A stretch of 64,000 nucleotides of DNA from Chrysomallon squamiferum (Eukaryota; Mollusca; Gastropoda; Neomphalida; Peltospiridae). Where the stretch lies: the NCBI GenBank assembly GCA_012295275.1, contig CM022665.1:22062002-22126001 (forward strand), given 5' to 3'. Below, one piece after another: positions 1 to 24,885 of this stretch. Position numbers and translations under genes: made by a program. The notes below the pieces were generated by a model, which had not been told where the DNA came from, did no database searches, and saw only the letters and a list, made by a program, of their open reading frames with translations. Numbering within the stretch: the first letter of the stretch is position 1; each line of letters starts with the position of its first letter.

Positions 1-384
1 CACAAACCAAACTATGTTGTATCTTATTTTACATATAAATTCTACAGTCTATTCATAATAATTTCTATTTTTTTTACTCTAATCACATTAATTTAACGTG
101 ATATGTAGACAATCATATAGATAATACGTTTTCTATCGTATAGGTTTTGTCAGTACAAGACATTAACCTGGTTTAATTTATATTTAGAAAATCATCAAAT
201 GATTTCACTTTTAAGAACTGTCGTAAATAAAGCACACGTAAATCCAGACGTGAGTAATATTAACAAGAAAAACGAAATAACTAGAAAACAAAATGAAAAT
301 CAGTAACGAACTAAAACATGTAGCGTATCCTTCGAGAAAGATTATATTTATGATATTATAAAATAAAAGAAACAAATTAAACTC

Positions 385-422
<38 letters not shown>

Positions 423-448
423 TATAATAATAATAATAATAATAATAA
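385..448. repeat. (TAA)n microsatellite
   Basis: About 64 bp of nearly uninterrupted TAA/ATA triplets. The long Tyr-rich minus-strand reading frame over it is an artefact of the repeat. Confidence 0.95.
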
Positions 449-916
449 ATATACATATATAAAATCATAAAAACAAGTAAGTTAATGAAGAAATATAAAC
501 AAAACATATATAAAAAAAAAAAAAAAAAAAAAAAAAAGAATAAAAATAAGAAATAAACGAAGGACGAGCAATAGTAAAACAATTTTGAAAACTTAAAACA
601 TTCCAGACACTATCCCAAATAAATAAATACAATCAAAAACTGATTCAAAACAAAATAAAACCCACACATCCAACGAATAACGCTTTTACAATATTTTAAT
701 CTCAAAAAGCAGTCTTAAAGATATACTCAGGTCAAAATAGATTTCTTGTATCTGTAACATGGCGTGTTTTTTCTCGTTCTTTGTTAAATGGCCGGTATGT
801 ATTAGTGCATTTGGCACGCATATATCTAACATACAAATCTCATATTTGTCTTGAGTATCTCTTTAAAATATGAAAAATACAAAAACGGCATATGGTAACT
901 CTTTGAAATGGTACGA

Positions 917-1506
917 GGACAAAATCCCAATAAGCAAAATGCCCCAGCACAAAATCCTAACGGACAAAACTCCAACCGCTTGTAGTAAACTTAGACAAAA
1001 ACCCGTTGTTGATTTTGTACATTTTTTATATATATATATATATATATAATATATATATAAATAATACAGACATGACTTATTATAAGCCTCCGAAACAAAG
1101 CTGCAATGAAAAAACCTGCCCTACCTGTGAACTAACACTTGGAAGAAAATGTTCACTGCTTTTATTCGTGTTCAACAATGTAACTCGTTTTTACAGTCCA
1201 AGACAGATCACTACCATCTTGAAAATACATTGTCTCGCCTGTAGTTTATGCTGTTCAAACGCATGAATGTACAAGTTTAAATGCATTTAATATCCAAGTT
1301 GATCACTTGAGACTTTTTGATACATAACATATTTGAATAAACACAAGTTATGAAATGATTAATACTCTTAGCTCTTTGTAGATTGATTATATATGTATAC
1401 ACACATAAAGTATATTTACTCCTTGTTCTTACAGACCACATCTAAATCTGGATCAAATTGGTTGGTGTTTTGTCCACAGTTGCAATAAGTGGTTGGTGTT
1501 TTGTCC
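917..1506. mobile_element. Putative non-autonomous DNA element with subterminal inverted repeats
   Basis: The left side carries GGACAAAATCCCAA (917-930) and GGACAAAACTCCAACC (962-977). The right side carries the inverted form GGTTGGTGTTTTGTCC twice (1460-1475 and 1491-1506). This gives a segment of about 590 bp bounded by paired inverted copies of one 16-mer. I see no transposase frame and no clear target-site duplication, so class and exact ends are uncertain. It could also be a foldback repeat. Confidence 0.45.
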
Positions 1507-2049
1507 TGGATCCCTCTCAAATAAAGTGCTTCGCGATCACTGTATAAAGCTAAATGTCAGACATCAACGTCCGCGAGCTGTAATTAACATTAGTAATTAG
1601 TACTAGATTCATGGCAGACGACACTTATTTATGTTTGTCTAGACGGCGTTTTGAAAAGTATCTAAATTTCAGCAGCTATTAATTATAAATCATGATCTGC
1701 AATTTCAACATCCACTGAATAATCTGAAAATAGAAACAAACAAACCAAAAAATTATATATATATGTAAATAAATAAATTAATAATAATAATAATAATTAC
1801 ATAAAAAAATCATTCTATACTGTAAGAAAATAATATTTCTTAAAGTATGTTAACATTTACAGGGCAGCATTTATAAAGGGTGTTATCGTTGTTGTTTTTT
1901 TCGGTCATAGAGCAATTTTAATATAATCTTGCTTAGTGGTTTTCCATTAATAGAAATATACATTTGTTGTTTAAATTGCTTTGTTAGTTAAAGGTACATT
2001 TTGGTTAAAACTAAAAACTGTCAGTTTCGTATTTGATCCAACTCAGTGC

Positions 2050-2225
2050 CGTTATCATTATCATTATTATCTATTTATTATCATTATCATCATTATTATC
2101 ATTATTGTCACAGTCATCTCCATTATTATTGTCTTTATCATCATCAACATTATCATTATCGTTATTATCATTATCATCATTATCATAAATATCGTCATTA
2201 CCATGATTAATATCACCAAAGTCAT
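2050..2225. repeat. Degenerate (ATT/ATC)n array
   Basis: About 175 bp of imperfect ATT and ATC triplets. It abuts the left end of the MITE at 2235, and the Ile-rich frame over it is low-complexity noise. Confidence 0.85.
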
Positions 2226-2234
2226 CATCTAAGG

Positions 2235-2526
2235 CTATGGTTTTCAACCTTTTTCATACCGCGACCTCTTTTGAGGAACTCAATATGATCGATGACCCCT
2301 TTAATATTTTTGATTTAATAATATCTAGGGTTACTATAATTTCATCAACCAAAGCCAGTTCAAAAGGAATCTATATTCATTATGACGGGTCCCAAACCTG
2401 TCTACACGTTTTTATTTATTCCTCCTTCCAAGTCAAGTTGAAAAAAGCTAAAACATACCCCCGCTCAAGAACGATCTCGCGACCTCCAGAAAAAAAGGAT
2501 GGGGACCCCCAGGTTGGAAACCTATG
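2235..2526. mobile_element. hAT-like MITE, 292 bp
   Basis: The left end reads CTATGGTTTTCAACCTTTTT and the right end is the near inverse (AGGTTGGAAACCTATG). These resemble hAT/Charlie-type termini of the form CAGnGGTTCTCAACC. Eight-base flanks atctaagg (2227-2234) and ttctaaag (2527-2534) agree at six of eight positions, as expected for a diverged hAT target duplication. The interior has no transposase, so this is a non-autonomous copy. A 100-residue frame across it is not a gene. Confidence 0.75.
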
Positions 2527-2683
2527 TTCTAAAGCATGAAACAATATTTTGCTTTTTTTGTCCTGGTTCATTGATTTTTTTTATTTTATTTATTTTTATT
2601 TTTATTTTAGCAGAGACATCTAGTTAGGTCGAGAGAAAAAGAAGAAGAAGAAAAAAACAGATAATTAGGTCTGTATTTGTTAC

Positions 2684-16179
<13,496 letters not shown>

Positions 16180-16244
16180 CTTGTCTCCACTTCAACGGCA
16201 GTGGAAAGAAGTAAAAAAAGTAATGTTTAATATTTTCTTCTTAT

Positions 16245-16249
<5 letters not shown>

Positions 16250-16278
<29 letters not shown>
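16250..16278. repeat. Poly-T tract
   Basis: A run of about 29 T, 70 bp upstream of the signal-peptide start in the minus-strand sense. Confidence 0.9.
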
Positions 16279-16281
<3 letters not shown>

Positions 16282-16417
16282 GACGGTGCATTGATATTAT
16301 AGGCGAATTTCCTTATGTTGCTGAGATATGGTCTGGACTTTGGAACTACGTGTACATCATAGTCAATAAATGCAAAAGTTGACCAACAAAATTATGATGG
16401 TCATAACTTATTTGAAA

Positions 16418-16503
16418 TTATCCGCCCATGATTTTGCGCCTGCTCATTGCTCTGTACCCACACAACTGTTTATACGGAGATATGCATTCACAGATAGGAA
16501 AGC
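16418..16503 (-). CDS. Possible Cys-containing terminal exon (unrecognised)
   Basis: After a T-rich acceptor (atctgaag), a phase-1 frame reads F-P-I-C-E-C-I-S-P-Y-K-Q-L-C-G-Y-R-A-M-S and ends R-R-K-I-M-G-G-stop. Three cysteines and a dibasic tail could fit a small secreted protein. No family is recognised and no partner exon was found upstream, so it may be chance. Confidence 0.2.
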
Positions 16504-17112
16504 CTTCAGATAAAAAAATAATAATAATAATAAAAAATAAAAAATCGATGGAAAATGACGATGAATTACAAAGTTCAACAGACTGGTAAATAATATTCAG
16601 ACGGTTGTTTTCCGTTTCGACATCATAGTGTTTGGATGATTTGTCATTTTCAGGGAAGAGACAATATCGCTCCACAGGGGCGATTCTTTCTGATTGTCAG
16701 TCTTCTGTTTCTTTCCAGGTGTTTGCAGAACACGAATTATCCCTTCAAAAGAACTGCTAAACAAAGCCCGCTGTAAACAGCGTAATGAGGAAAAAAAACC
16801 TGAAGAAAACTGTTGTGTCTCTGATTTTTCATTATCCTTTTTTTTTTTTTTATCTTTTTTTTTTTTTTTTTTTATGAAATAAACTGATTCCGTTCACCAG
16901 CTAAACGACAGAAAATCACACGAAATTGTATTTTTAAAACAGCGCCCGACAGAATTATCCGTTTTTAAACACTAGTGGATTTCTCTTGCTACCGCAGAAC
17001 GCTGAACTAATATTTGGTATTTACTGCAAGCTGAGATCAAGCAGCTAGATTAACAGATCACTGGTAGTATGTACCGAATTAATACTGGAACATTTAAACA
17101 TTAGCATAACGA

Positions 17113-17116
<4 letters not shown>

Positions 17117-17194
<78 letters not shown>
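17117..17194. repeat. (GA)n microsatellite
   Basis: About 78 bp of perfect GA repeat. Confidence 0.97.
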
Positions 17195-17198
<4 letters not shown>

Positions 17199-17394
17199 GA
17201 GTATTTGGTAGTATCATAATGTATGGTACTTTTAAAGACATACTGCAGCAAAAAGAAATGAATGAATGTGCATGGATCCTATGAACCCGATTTCTTAAGT
17301 ATAACCAATGAACTGTAATGATACCTGTATAAACAGATTGCGAAAATATAGAGGCGCAGACAAAGAGACTAACAGTTAAATATACATACAGTTA

Positions 17395-17735
17395 GATAGA
17401 CAGACTAATAGAATGACATATATCACTTTCTATATATCAATCTATAAATTTCATATTTATCTCTCTGTATATCTGTCTGTATCTGTCTATCTATGTGTGT
17501 ATGTGAGTGAGTATACACACACACAGACACACACAGACAGACACACACACACACACACACAAAATAGTCTAATAGATAGACATTATATAATATATATTAT
17601 ATACCCCCCCACGTACACACAGATAGAGAGATAGAGATAGGTATACAGAAAAATAGTTATCAAATTATAGATTGATATGTAAAAACTGATAGATACAGAG
17701 TGAAATAGATAAACAGACAGACAGACAGGCAGAAA
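17395..17735. repeat. GATA/GACA-type tetranucleotide array with inverted halves
   Basis: The left half is pyrimidine-strand (TCTG/TCTA units, 17455-17500), then a CA-rich centre (17515-17562). The right half is purine-strand (AGAT/AGAC units, 17620-17730). The opposing orientations can fold back on each other. Confidence 0.7.
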
Positions 17736-18168
17736 GGTTGACAGACCAACACATGTTGAGCCGGTATCCATTTGACCATTTGTTCTACTATTACTATCAC
17801 TATCACTATTACTACTAAAACTGCTATAGCTTCTTGAATACTTTTAGTACAAAAAAAAACGTTTTTCCCTAAATACATTTTTAACCCAACATTACACTAC
17901 TTCTGAAAATCATTATCGTTTTAAGCAAAATTATTTTATTTTCCTTTAAGGAATAGTGTTTGGTATGTTTAGATTACAAAAATCAGTTCTTAATACTTAG
18001 AATCAGGTGGATTTTTCTTTTCTAATTTCATCCTAGTAATGATAAACGAATAATGATTAACAAACGAAATAAATAATGAAAAAACAAAAACAAAAGATAC
18101 AAATTAATTTTAAAAACATATAAATCATTATAGTTAATAAATAGAAGAAAATATTCAACATCAGAAAT

Positions 18169-18245
<77 letters not shown>
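18169..18245. repeat. (CT)n microsatellite
   Basis: About 77 bp of perfect CT repeat. Confidence 0.97.
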
Positions 18246-18246
<1 letters not shown>

Positions 18247-19049
18247 AGCAGTATTAAGAATCGTTAAAATAGCACAAAACGGTACTGTTGCTTTAGGAAA
18301 GATCGGGACTGAATAAACTGATAGCTCAGCCTCTGTTAACATTTTGCATTAGTAGAAAAAAACGCCCACACACGAATAGGATCAAACGTTAATGGTTTAA
18401 CGTACTGACCTTGGTCATAAGTGAGTTAATAATGTTTGACGTGACTGAAAGCAGGGATACCATTCATAGTACTTAGTCAACTACATTCTTTTTTTTTAAC
18501 AACTAACATCATTTTAGATTTAAAAACGCCCTTGGAACGTGTTCCCTGTGTTTTAATAATTAGTTTCATGATTTAAAGTAATATTCCAACACGGTTACCA
18601 TTTTGAAGACATTTTTTTTTTTTGCAGTTTAATTAAATGAGATGTATTATAGCTAGACGAAGGCGTTGAAATTGGATCATAACGTTGATTTGAAGAAACC
18701 AATTTCACTGTATGTAATTAAACATGAAATTATATAAGGTTTGTTACATGAAATTGTAGATAATAATGTTTTCATTTTCCATCAGGTTTTTACATACATA
18801 TACGTGATAAAGCACACATATATATATATATCTTTCTAAGGCTTTTACGATTTCTTTTTTTGACTCAAATTCATTACACAGAACACATCGCGAAAAAGAT
18901 ATGGCTTCCTCCTCGTCTGTATTAATAAAACCAGAAACTACTTTTGTTTGTTTTACTCAATTTTATAACAACTATTTTTTTTACTTATATATATATTTTT
19001 TTTTTAAAAACCCATTTCTCTACATTATTCTATGAGTTAGTTTTTACTG

Positions 19050-19080
<31 letters not shown>

Positions 19081-20244
19081 AAACCGTAAAAATGTGCACA
19101 TATACATCACACGCCTTTTTTCCCTTCATTTTCTTTTTTTTAACCTTTAATTTATTTTTTGCTTGAATATATATCCTTTTTTTTTGACTTCTTTCTCCTC
19201 AGTTTTTTTTTTTTTTTTTTTTTTTTTTTCTAAATTCAATGACAAATTCAATTTATATCAGTAGAGTGTTAATAGAGGAATCATTTATGAAAATTCTCTT
19301 AACAGAAACTAAAACTACTTAACTGTATTGTAACAACAAGAATAACAATAATAATAACAACAACAACGACCATAATAATGCAAGAATAAAATGAAGAACA
19401 ATTGTTATCACAACAACAATAATGACAAGAATAACAACAAAAACGATCATGTTATTGTTATTACTATGATCACTATCATCTTCATAATAACTTTATCTAA
19501 AAACATCAGTCACGTAACTGAATATATACATTAATGTATTTTGCGAGACCTTCTCATACTTTTATAACAAGGATTAGATTTAAATATCAACCCTTAATAC
19601 GAAAATATAATGAGGTCCGTAAGTTAAATTTATTCGAATAATGCAGTTTTCTAATAATGGACTGACTGATAGCTGTATATATTAAAAAATATTTCTGCTT
19701 CTGAAGTCAATGGAAAAAAGTAATTATTACGATAAGAGATAAACGAATATACGTAACAATGTTTATAATGATGAAATGCCACTTTCATTACTTTGAGGTT
19801 TGTTTAGGTCCTTTTAGGATATTACGTTACTGTGGTCAAAATGGACAATGTCCGGCAAAATTATTAAGGCATGATATCAGTGATTCTGGGTTCTGTGATG
19901 AAAAATCGTTCGTCTCTCATTTTCTGAACTCTGATTAACCAGAAAACAGGAGTTATTTCCCCTACATTATCAAATTTACCTTCACTTCAGCGTTCCATTA
20001 GTGAATTTAATAAACAATTTTTAAAATCTGAATGCAATCAGAAATTAATATGACAGACTTAACTGCCAATAGGAATAAACATCGTGTATCATGAGATATT
20101 TCGATATATTTTTCCTTTTATATTTAAATAACTAAAAGCTGACGATTTTCAGAAGCACGTTTCGTTTGAAAAAAAAAAAAAAAAAAAAAAAGAAAAAAAA
20201 TTATTATAAAAAAAATAGTAGAAGAAATAAATGATGATGATGTT

Positions 20245-20245
20245 G

Positions 20246-20294
<49 letters not shown>
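20245..20294. repeat. (AAT)n microsatellite
   Basis: About 50 bp of AAT repeat following a poly-A run. Confidence 0.95.
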
Positions 20295-20297
<3 letters not shown>

Positions 20298-21354
20298 GGC
20301 TTAATCAACTGTGACATTTTTAACCGTACAATTTTCTGCAGACGTCAATACTTTACGACTAATTATTACACTCTTTCCTGTCTACGAGGACGTTCTGTCC
20401 GCGTATTTTCACTAGCAACAGTGACTTGTCACCTTTGTTTTATAAATATTTAGCTTCCATTTTTTTTCCCGTATATTTTCAGAGATTTATTTTTATTCCT
20501 TTTTTTTTTTTTCTTCCTTCTCCTCTTTTGTTTTTGTTGTTTTTCTTTGTCTGGTAATGATGACGAGTGTCAAAACTAATAACTGCATTAGAAATCTTCA
20601 TTTGCAAAATCTGAAACATTGTAGATCAGTTTCAAACTAACTGTTCACAGACAATTATACAAACAGATTATACAATTTTTTTTAAATTTTAACATTGAAT
20701 TGACAGATAAATCACTACATATTACTGTCCCTTTAGAATGCTTCAACGATGCCATTATAACAGGTTCACGATATCGTTTCGTTACGTATAAATTATTATG
20801 TGTACGTTTGAGTGTGTGTGTGTGTGTGTGTGTGCGCGTGTGTGTGCGTGCGTGCGTTGGTGCATGTGTATATGTGTGCTTCTACACAGACTGGGACTAA
20901 GCAAAAACGCTCTCGTCTGTTTTAGTTCGTTTGCTCACTGGGAACTTAGGCAATGAAACTTGATGCTCTATTGTTACCTGTTTAATGGTATGTTTAGTAC
21001 CTAGAGTTCTTAACTTCTTTCCAGAAGTGTTTCATCACCTTTAAAACCCTCTCACAGTTTATTTTCGTGGAATACAGCCTCGTCTTACTTTTTGCTTTAG
21101 CGTCAAGGGTTTTATCGGTTTTTCTTTTTCTTGCGGATTGCAAAAACAGGAACAACAACAACAACAACAAAAAGAAATAAAAAAAAAGAAAAGAAAGTTA
21201 AAAAAAAAAGAAGAAAAACCAACTCAAAAAAAACCTAGCAGGTGGTTAGGACATGATTATATTGATAAAACAATAACATTTGTAATTACATGGAATCCCT
21301 AAAGGAAATATTCACAAATGCTATACAGTAAAAGGGACAGGATAATGGCTGTCT

Positions 21355-21870
21355 TTCTCTCTATATCGCTATGTCTCTAATTATCATAATTACGTGTCAA
21401 TATCTGTCTATCTATATATCTGACTGTCTAGCTTTTTCTATTTCGATACATCTATTGTTGGCTGCTGATGTATATATATATGTTTATATACTAAATAAAT
21501 ATAATATCTTATGTATGTATGAATTGTCTGTCTGTCTCTCTGTCTATATATCTGTATATGTATCTGGCTATCTGGCTATACTTTTGTGTATGGCTGTCTA
21601 TCTTTCAAGCTCTGACTGTCTGTCTATCTATATACCTTTGCGAATGAATTGTCTGTCATTCAAGCTATCCGACTCTCTCTCTCTCTCTGTCTATCTATCT
21701 ATCTAGCTAGCTGTCTGTCTGTCTGTCTGTCTATACGAATGAATTTTATGTCAAACAGTATGTCTGACAGTCTCTCTCTATAGCTATTTATCAGTGTGTC
21801 TGTCTCTATCTTGTTGTCTATCAGTTCGTCTGTGTATCTGTCGCTCTCTCTGTCTCTTTTTGTCTGACTG
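21355..21870. repeat. TCTG/TCTA (GATA/GACA-type) satellite-like array
   Basis: About 500 bp of degenerate tetranucleotides with an embedded higher-order repeat: a block beginning near ATGAATTGTCTGTC recurs around 21519, 21645 and (as ATGAATTTTATGTC) 21739. It ends 8 bp before the left arm of the large inverted repeat. Similar TCTG units continue just inside the element (22050-22125). Confidence 0.75.
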
Positions 21871-21877
21871 TTAGTTG

Positions 21878-23431
21878 ATCTACGGAAGCACGTCATGAAC
21901 TTACCATGCGATGAAGGATGAAAAGCTCAAATCACGAGACATACACGACCGACATAGATATAACATATGCACAACAAATGCTGTCAGTTCATACTGTTGT
22001 CACTTGAAAGACTGATTTAAATATTAGTTTTATAATGACTGACTATACGACTGTCTATCTCTCTGTTTACCTTCCTGCCAAGCTACCTATCTACATTTCT
22101 GTCTGCCTGACTGCCTGCCTACCTAGTGAATATAAAAATCCCATACTATTAATCCTTTCCTTGTATCACAAAACTAATGAAAATTTTATCAGAAATGTGA
22201 GTGGAAAAGGACTTTGTGTGTATATATTTTGATTTTAGAAGAGAACGAGAAAAATTACCGAAAATATATCCGGAATTTTTAATCATTTACTTTAGAGAGA
22301 GAGAGAGAGCCCCATCAGTTATCTAAGAACTTTATTAATGTAAAAACATTTAACAAGAAAAAGAAATTTTTATATTAATTTCCTTACACGACTTATTTTT
22401 AAATTCTGTTTGCACACTAGACTAATATGTGTCTGTATGTATTTAAATTTATAATGTTAACAGTGATACTGGAATCTCAAAAGCTTGAAGGCTTACTCTG
22501 AGGTACTAAACATATAAATAGTCTGTGTTTATTATTAATATTTTGGTTAATTACACAAATAATTTTATATCTCCTACTTCTAACCTGTTAATGTCGGCAA
22601 AGACATTCGAACTGAGAACCTTTAAAGCCTAGCCTCGTCGAATGCCTGCCTTTATTTATATTCTTATTTCAAATCAAATTAGTTGCATAGACCTCACTTT
22701 TCCAGGTTTGCATTAACATCGGTGCCGTGTTTCGAACCCAGTACCTTTTGATCGTATATCTTCTCGACGGCTACGATGCTGTTGGACTGACCTGCGTTTA
22801 TTATCAGTGTCCGGCAAGGCTTTAAGGCACCAGAGGCACATATATAGAGGAGGAAATATTGACGGCTATACAGCCCAAAGTAAATGAGTGTTTGGTGACC
22901 TACAAATGTGAATAGACGTTTTGCCGCGTGAAGCGAAGCATTTCCTTCCTGGATATCAGCGATAATCACTCGAGTAGTTAGCGATAAAACGTGTGGTTCT
23001 TGCCCACACTACACATCGGCCGTTATAGAATTCGTTGACCTTTTTTGGAAATTAGAAGACTGCTTGTTTCTAACCATAAAGAGATGTTGTGGATATCTTG
23101 AGAAGTTTATCGTGCCACGTAGACCCGTAAGTTATCCATATTGTGCCTGATTACAGATCGATACAGCTATCGATTTTCGGGGCAGTTACTGTCGAAAAAC
23201 AGCTTTATATGTGGGATGTGTTACAGGTAATCTGGACAGTGTAGCAACACGGGAAAACAAAAATCACAAGTCATTATAGAACTAATATTTAAATCAGCTT
23301 TTCAAGTGACAACAGTATGAACTGACAGCATCCGTTGTGCATATGTTATATCTATGTCGGTCGTGTATGCCTCGTGATTTGAGCTTTTCATCCTTCATCG
23401 CATGGTAAGTTCATGACGTGCTTCCGTAGAT
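21878..23431. mobile_element. 1.55-kb element with 163-bp terminal inverted repeats
   Basis: Bases 21878-22040 and 23269-23431 are reverse complements over 163 bp with only a handful of mismatches; both outer ends read ATCTACGGAAGCACGTCATG. The 1.23-kb interior has no transposase frame. It contains two minus-strand tRNA-like B-box motifs (GTTCGAATGTC near 22600 and GGTTCGAAAC near 22730). No clear target-site duplication flanks it. A non-autonomous long-TIR DNA transposon (Mutator- or foldback-like) is the best reading; an inverted local duplication is the alternative. A 91-residue minus-strand frame at 22694-22969 lies inside and is not recognised. Confidence 0.7.
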
Positions 23432-24082
23432 TTTATACATGTACACAAAAAATGGTCGTTAGGGCCAGACACGTATGCAGAAAAACGCCCCTTCGTCTCG
23501 CATGCTGTTCAGTAAAATAGTATACACCACAATGTATTACTTACTCTTCGTTTTATTACTATTTAACAGTTTCTTTTTTGTAAATCGCAGTATATTCAGG
23601 AAATAATTTCTATATTTGACTTTCATTATTCTCTTCTTTTTTTCTTTTCAATTCCGTTTTCAAAACAGTTACGCATGGTTGCACCTAGCTGTGATTTCCG
23701 AGGGTGGGGGAATCTCAAGTACTAAAAAGGCACACTTCAAAGTAATCGATACGAAATGTTTAGGATTTTTTTATTAGATTTCATTTAGATCACAGATCAT
23801 GTAGCAATTACTGGAAATTGCAGACATATTCGAGACAAGGAAATAACAAGATCGTAATGTAAATTAATTTGTGAGTTAAGAACTCTTGTTGTACTTGAAA
23901 GAAACTCCGAGCCTGTAACTTCTCGACATATCTAGTTAACACAGGGTTGTCACTTAGAAACGAGTGTGATAACAATGACTTGGTAATTTTATACATTTTT
24001 AACTTCACACGAGCTAATAGTCAGTATGCCGTTTGTTGAGTGAGAATATTTTGACAAGTTATAATGGATAAATACTTTTAAA

Positions 24083-24085
<3 letters not shown>

Positions 24086-24131
<46 letters not shown>
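24086..24131. repeat. (ATT)n microsatellite
   Basis: About 46 bp of ATT repeat. It is followed by degenerate TAG/TAC/GTT triplets to about 24260. Confidence 0.95.
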
Positions 24132-24136
<5 letters not shown>

Positions 24137-24771
24137 TAATAGTAGTAGCAATAGTAGTAGTAGTACTACTATCATTATTATCATCATTTGTTACGATGTT
24201 ATTATTATTACTATTATTACTATAACTATTGTTGTTGTTGTTGTTGCCGCTGCAGCTGCTGGTTTTGTTGTTTTTAAAATAAAACTTAAATACATATAAT
24301 AATTTAAACTAACATAAAGCAATGTGCAGTACTTTATTAATATTTCTGACGGATCCCCTCCCCATTTTCTCTAATTATATCTTTTCTTTGTTCCATTCTA
24401 TAGGCCATTGTTTCTATTGAGACATAAGATATTATTAACACTGAAACAGCTGCATCGTCTTCTTTTTTTCATGAGTAACATCTGGAGTACAGTGGTCATC
24501 ATAAATACCTTGTTTAATGTTTAATGCACACAATAACTGAACAACAGATGTTACAATAGTTACTGATATTATTAGCTGGGTACCATGCCGCATTATTTTG
24601 GTAATGAACTGTTTCTGATGAAGCAAATCTGCATGTATTTGCATGTGTTTACGCATGCATGTAAATATGTATTTGTGTGTGTGTCTGTGTGTAAATGTGT
24701 AACTTGTGTGTCTGTCAATATGTTCCCATGCATCCGTTTAAAATTACGTGACTGCATCAGAATATATATAT

Positions 24772-24885
24772 ATTAAAAATAATAAACAGAGAAATGTTTT
24801 CAATCCCTATATCTATCTATCTAGATAAATAGATAGATAGATAAATATGGGGATTGAAAATATTTCTCTATTTATTATTTTTAAT
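24772..24885. repeat. 114-bp near-perfect palindrome
   Basis: ATTAAAAATAATAAACAGAG on the left is mirrored by CTCTATTTATTATTTTTAAT on the right. Inner arms share TTTTCAATCCC and a (TCTA)n/(TAGA)n centre at about 24811-24840. The two arms are reverse complements over about 50 bp with few mismatches and almost no loop. It could be a small foldback MITE. Confidence 0.8.

Larger units (their letters stand above)
1..2683. other. Gene-poor AT-rich stretch downstream of the LDLa exon
   Basis: No exon could be supported here on either strand. The stretch holds a (TAA)n array at 385-448, a poly-A run at 512-537, a putative inverted-repeat element at 917-1506, an ATT/ATC-rich array at 2050-2225 and a hAT-like MITE at 2235-2526. 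The 3' part of the minus-strand LDLa gene should lie here or beyond base 1. I could not find a convincing phase-0 acceptor followed by a coherent reading frame. One weak candidate is a short minus-strand frame near 1185-1235, rejected for its poor polypyrimidine tract. Confidence 0.6.
16504..21877. other. Repeat-rich stretch without recognised genes
   Basis: It contains (GA)n at 17117-17194, a GATA/GACA-type array at 17395-17735, (CT)n at 18169-18245, poly-T at 19204-19229, poly-A at 20168-20191, (AAT)n at 20245-20294, (TG)n at 20812-20835 and a TCTG/TCTA array at 21355-21870. One pyrimidine-rich acceptor at 16731 precedes a basic frame (V-C-R-T-R-I-I-P) that runs into low complexity; it is not supported as an exon. 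Nothing else coding is evident. Confidence 0.55.

Noticed and set aside
16694-16882. A plus-strand frame V-C-R-T-R-I-I-P after a strong acceptor-like TTTCTTTCCAG
   Set aside because: The frame runs into poly-T low complexity, has no donor and lacks partner exons.
22590-22760. Possible functional tRNA genes from B-box-like GTTCGAA motifs
   Set aside because: No matching A box, anticodon stem or acceptor stem could be folded around them. At best they are decayed tRNA-derived SINE pieces.
22694-22969. A 91-residue minus-strand frame inside the long-TIR element
   Set aside because: It has no transposase or other recognisable motif and overlaps the tRNA-like sequence, so it is probably chance.
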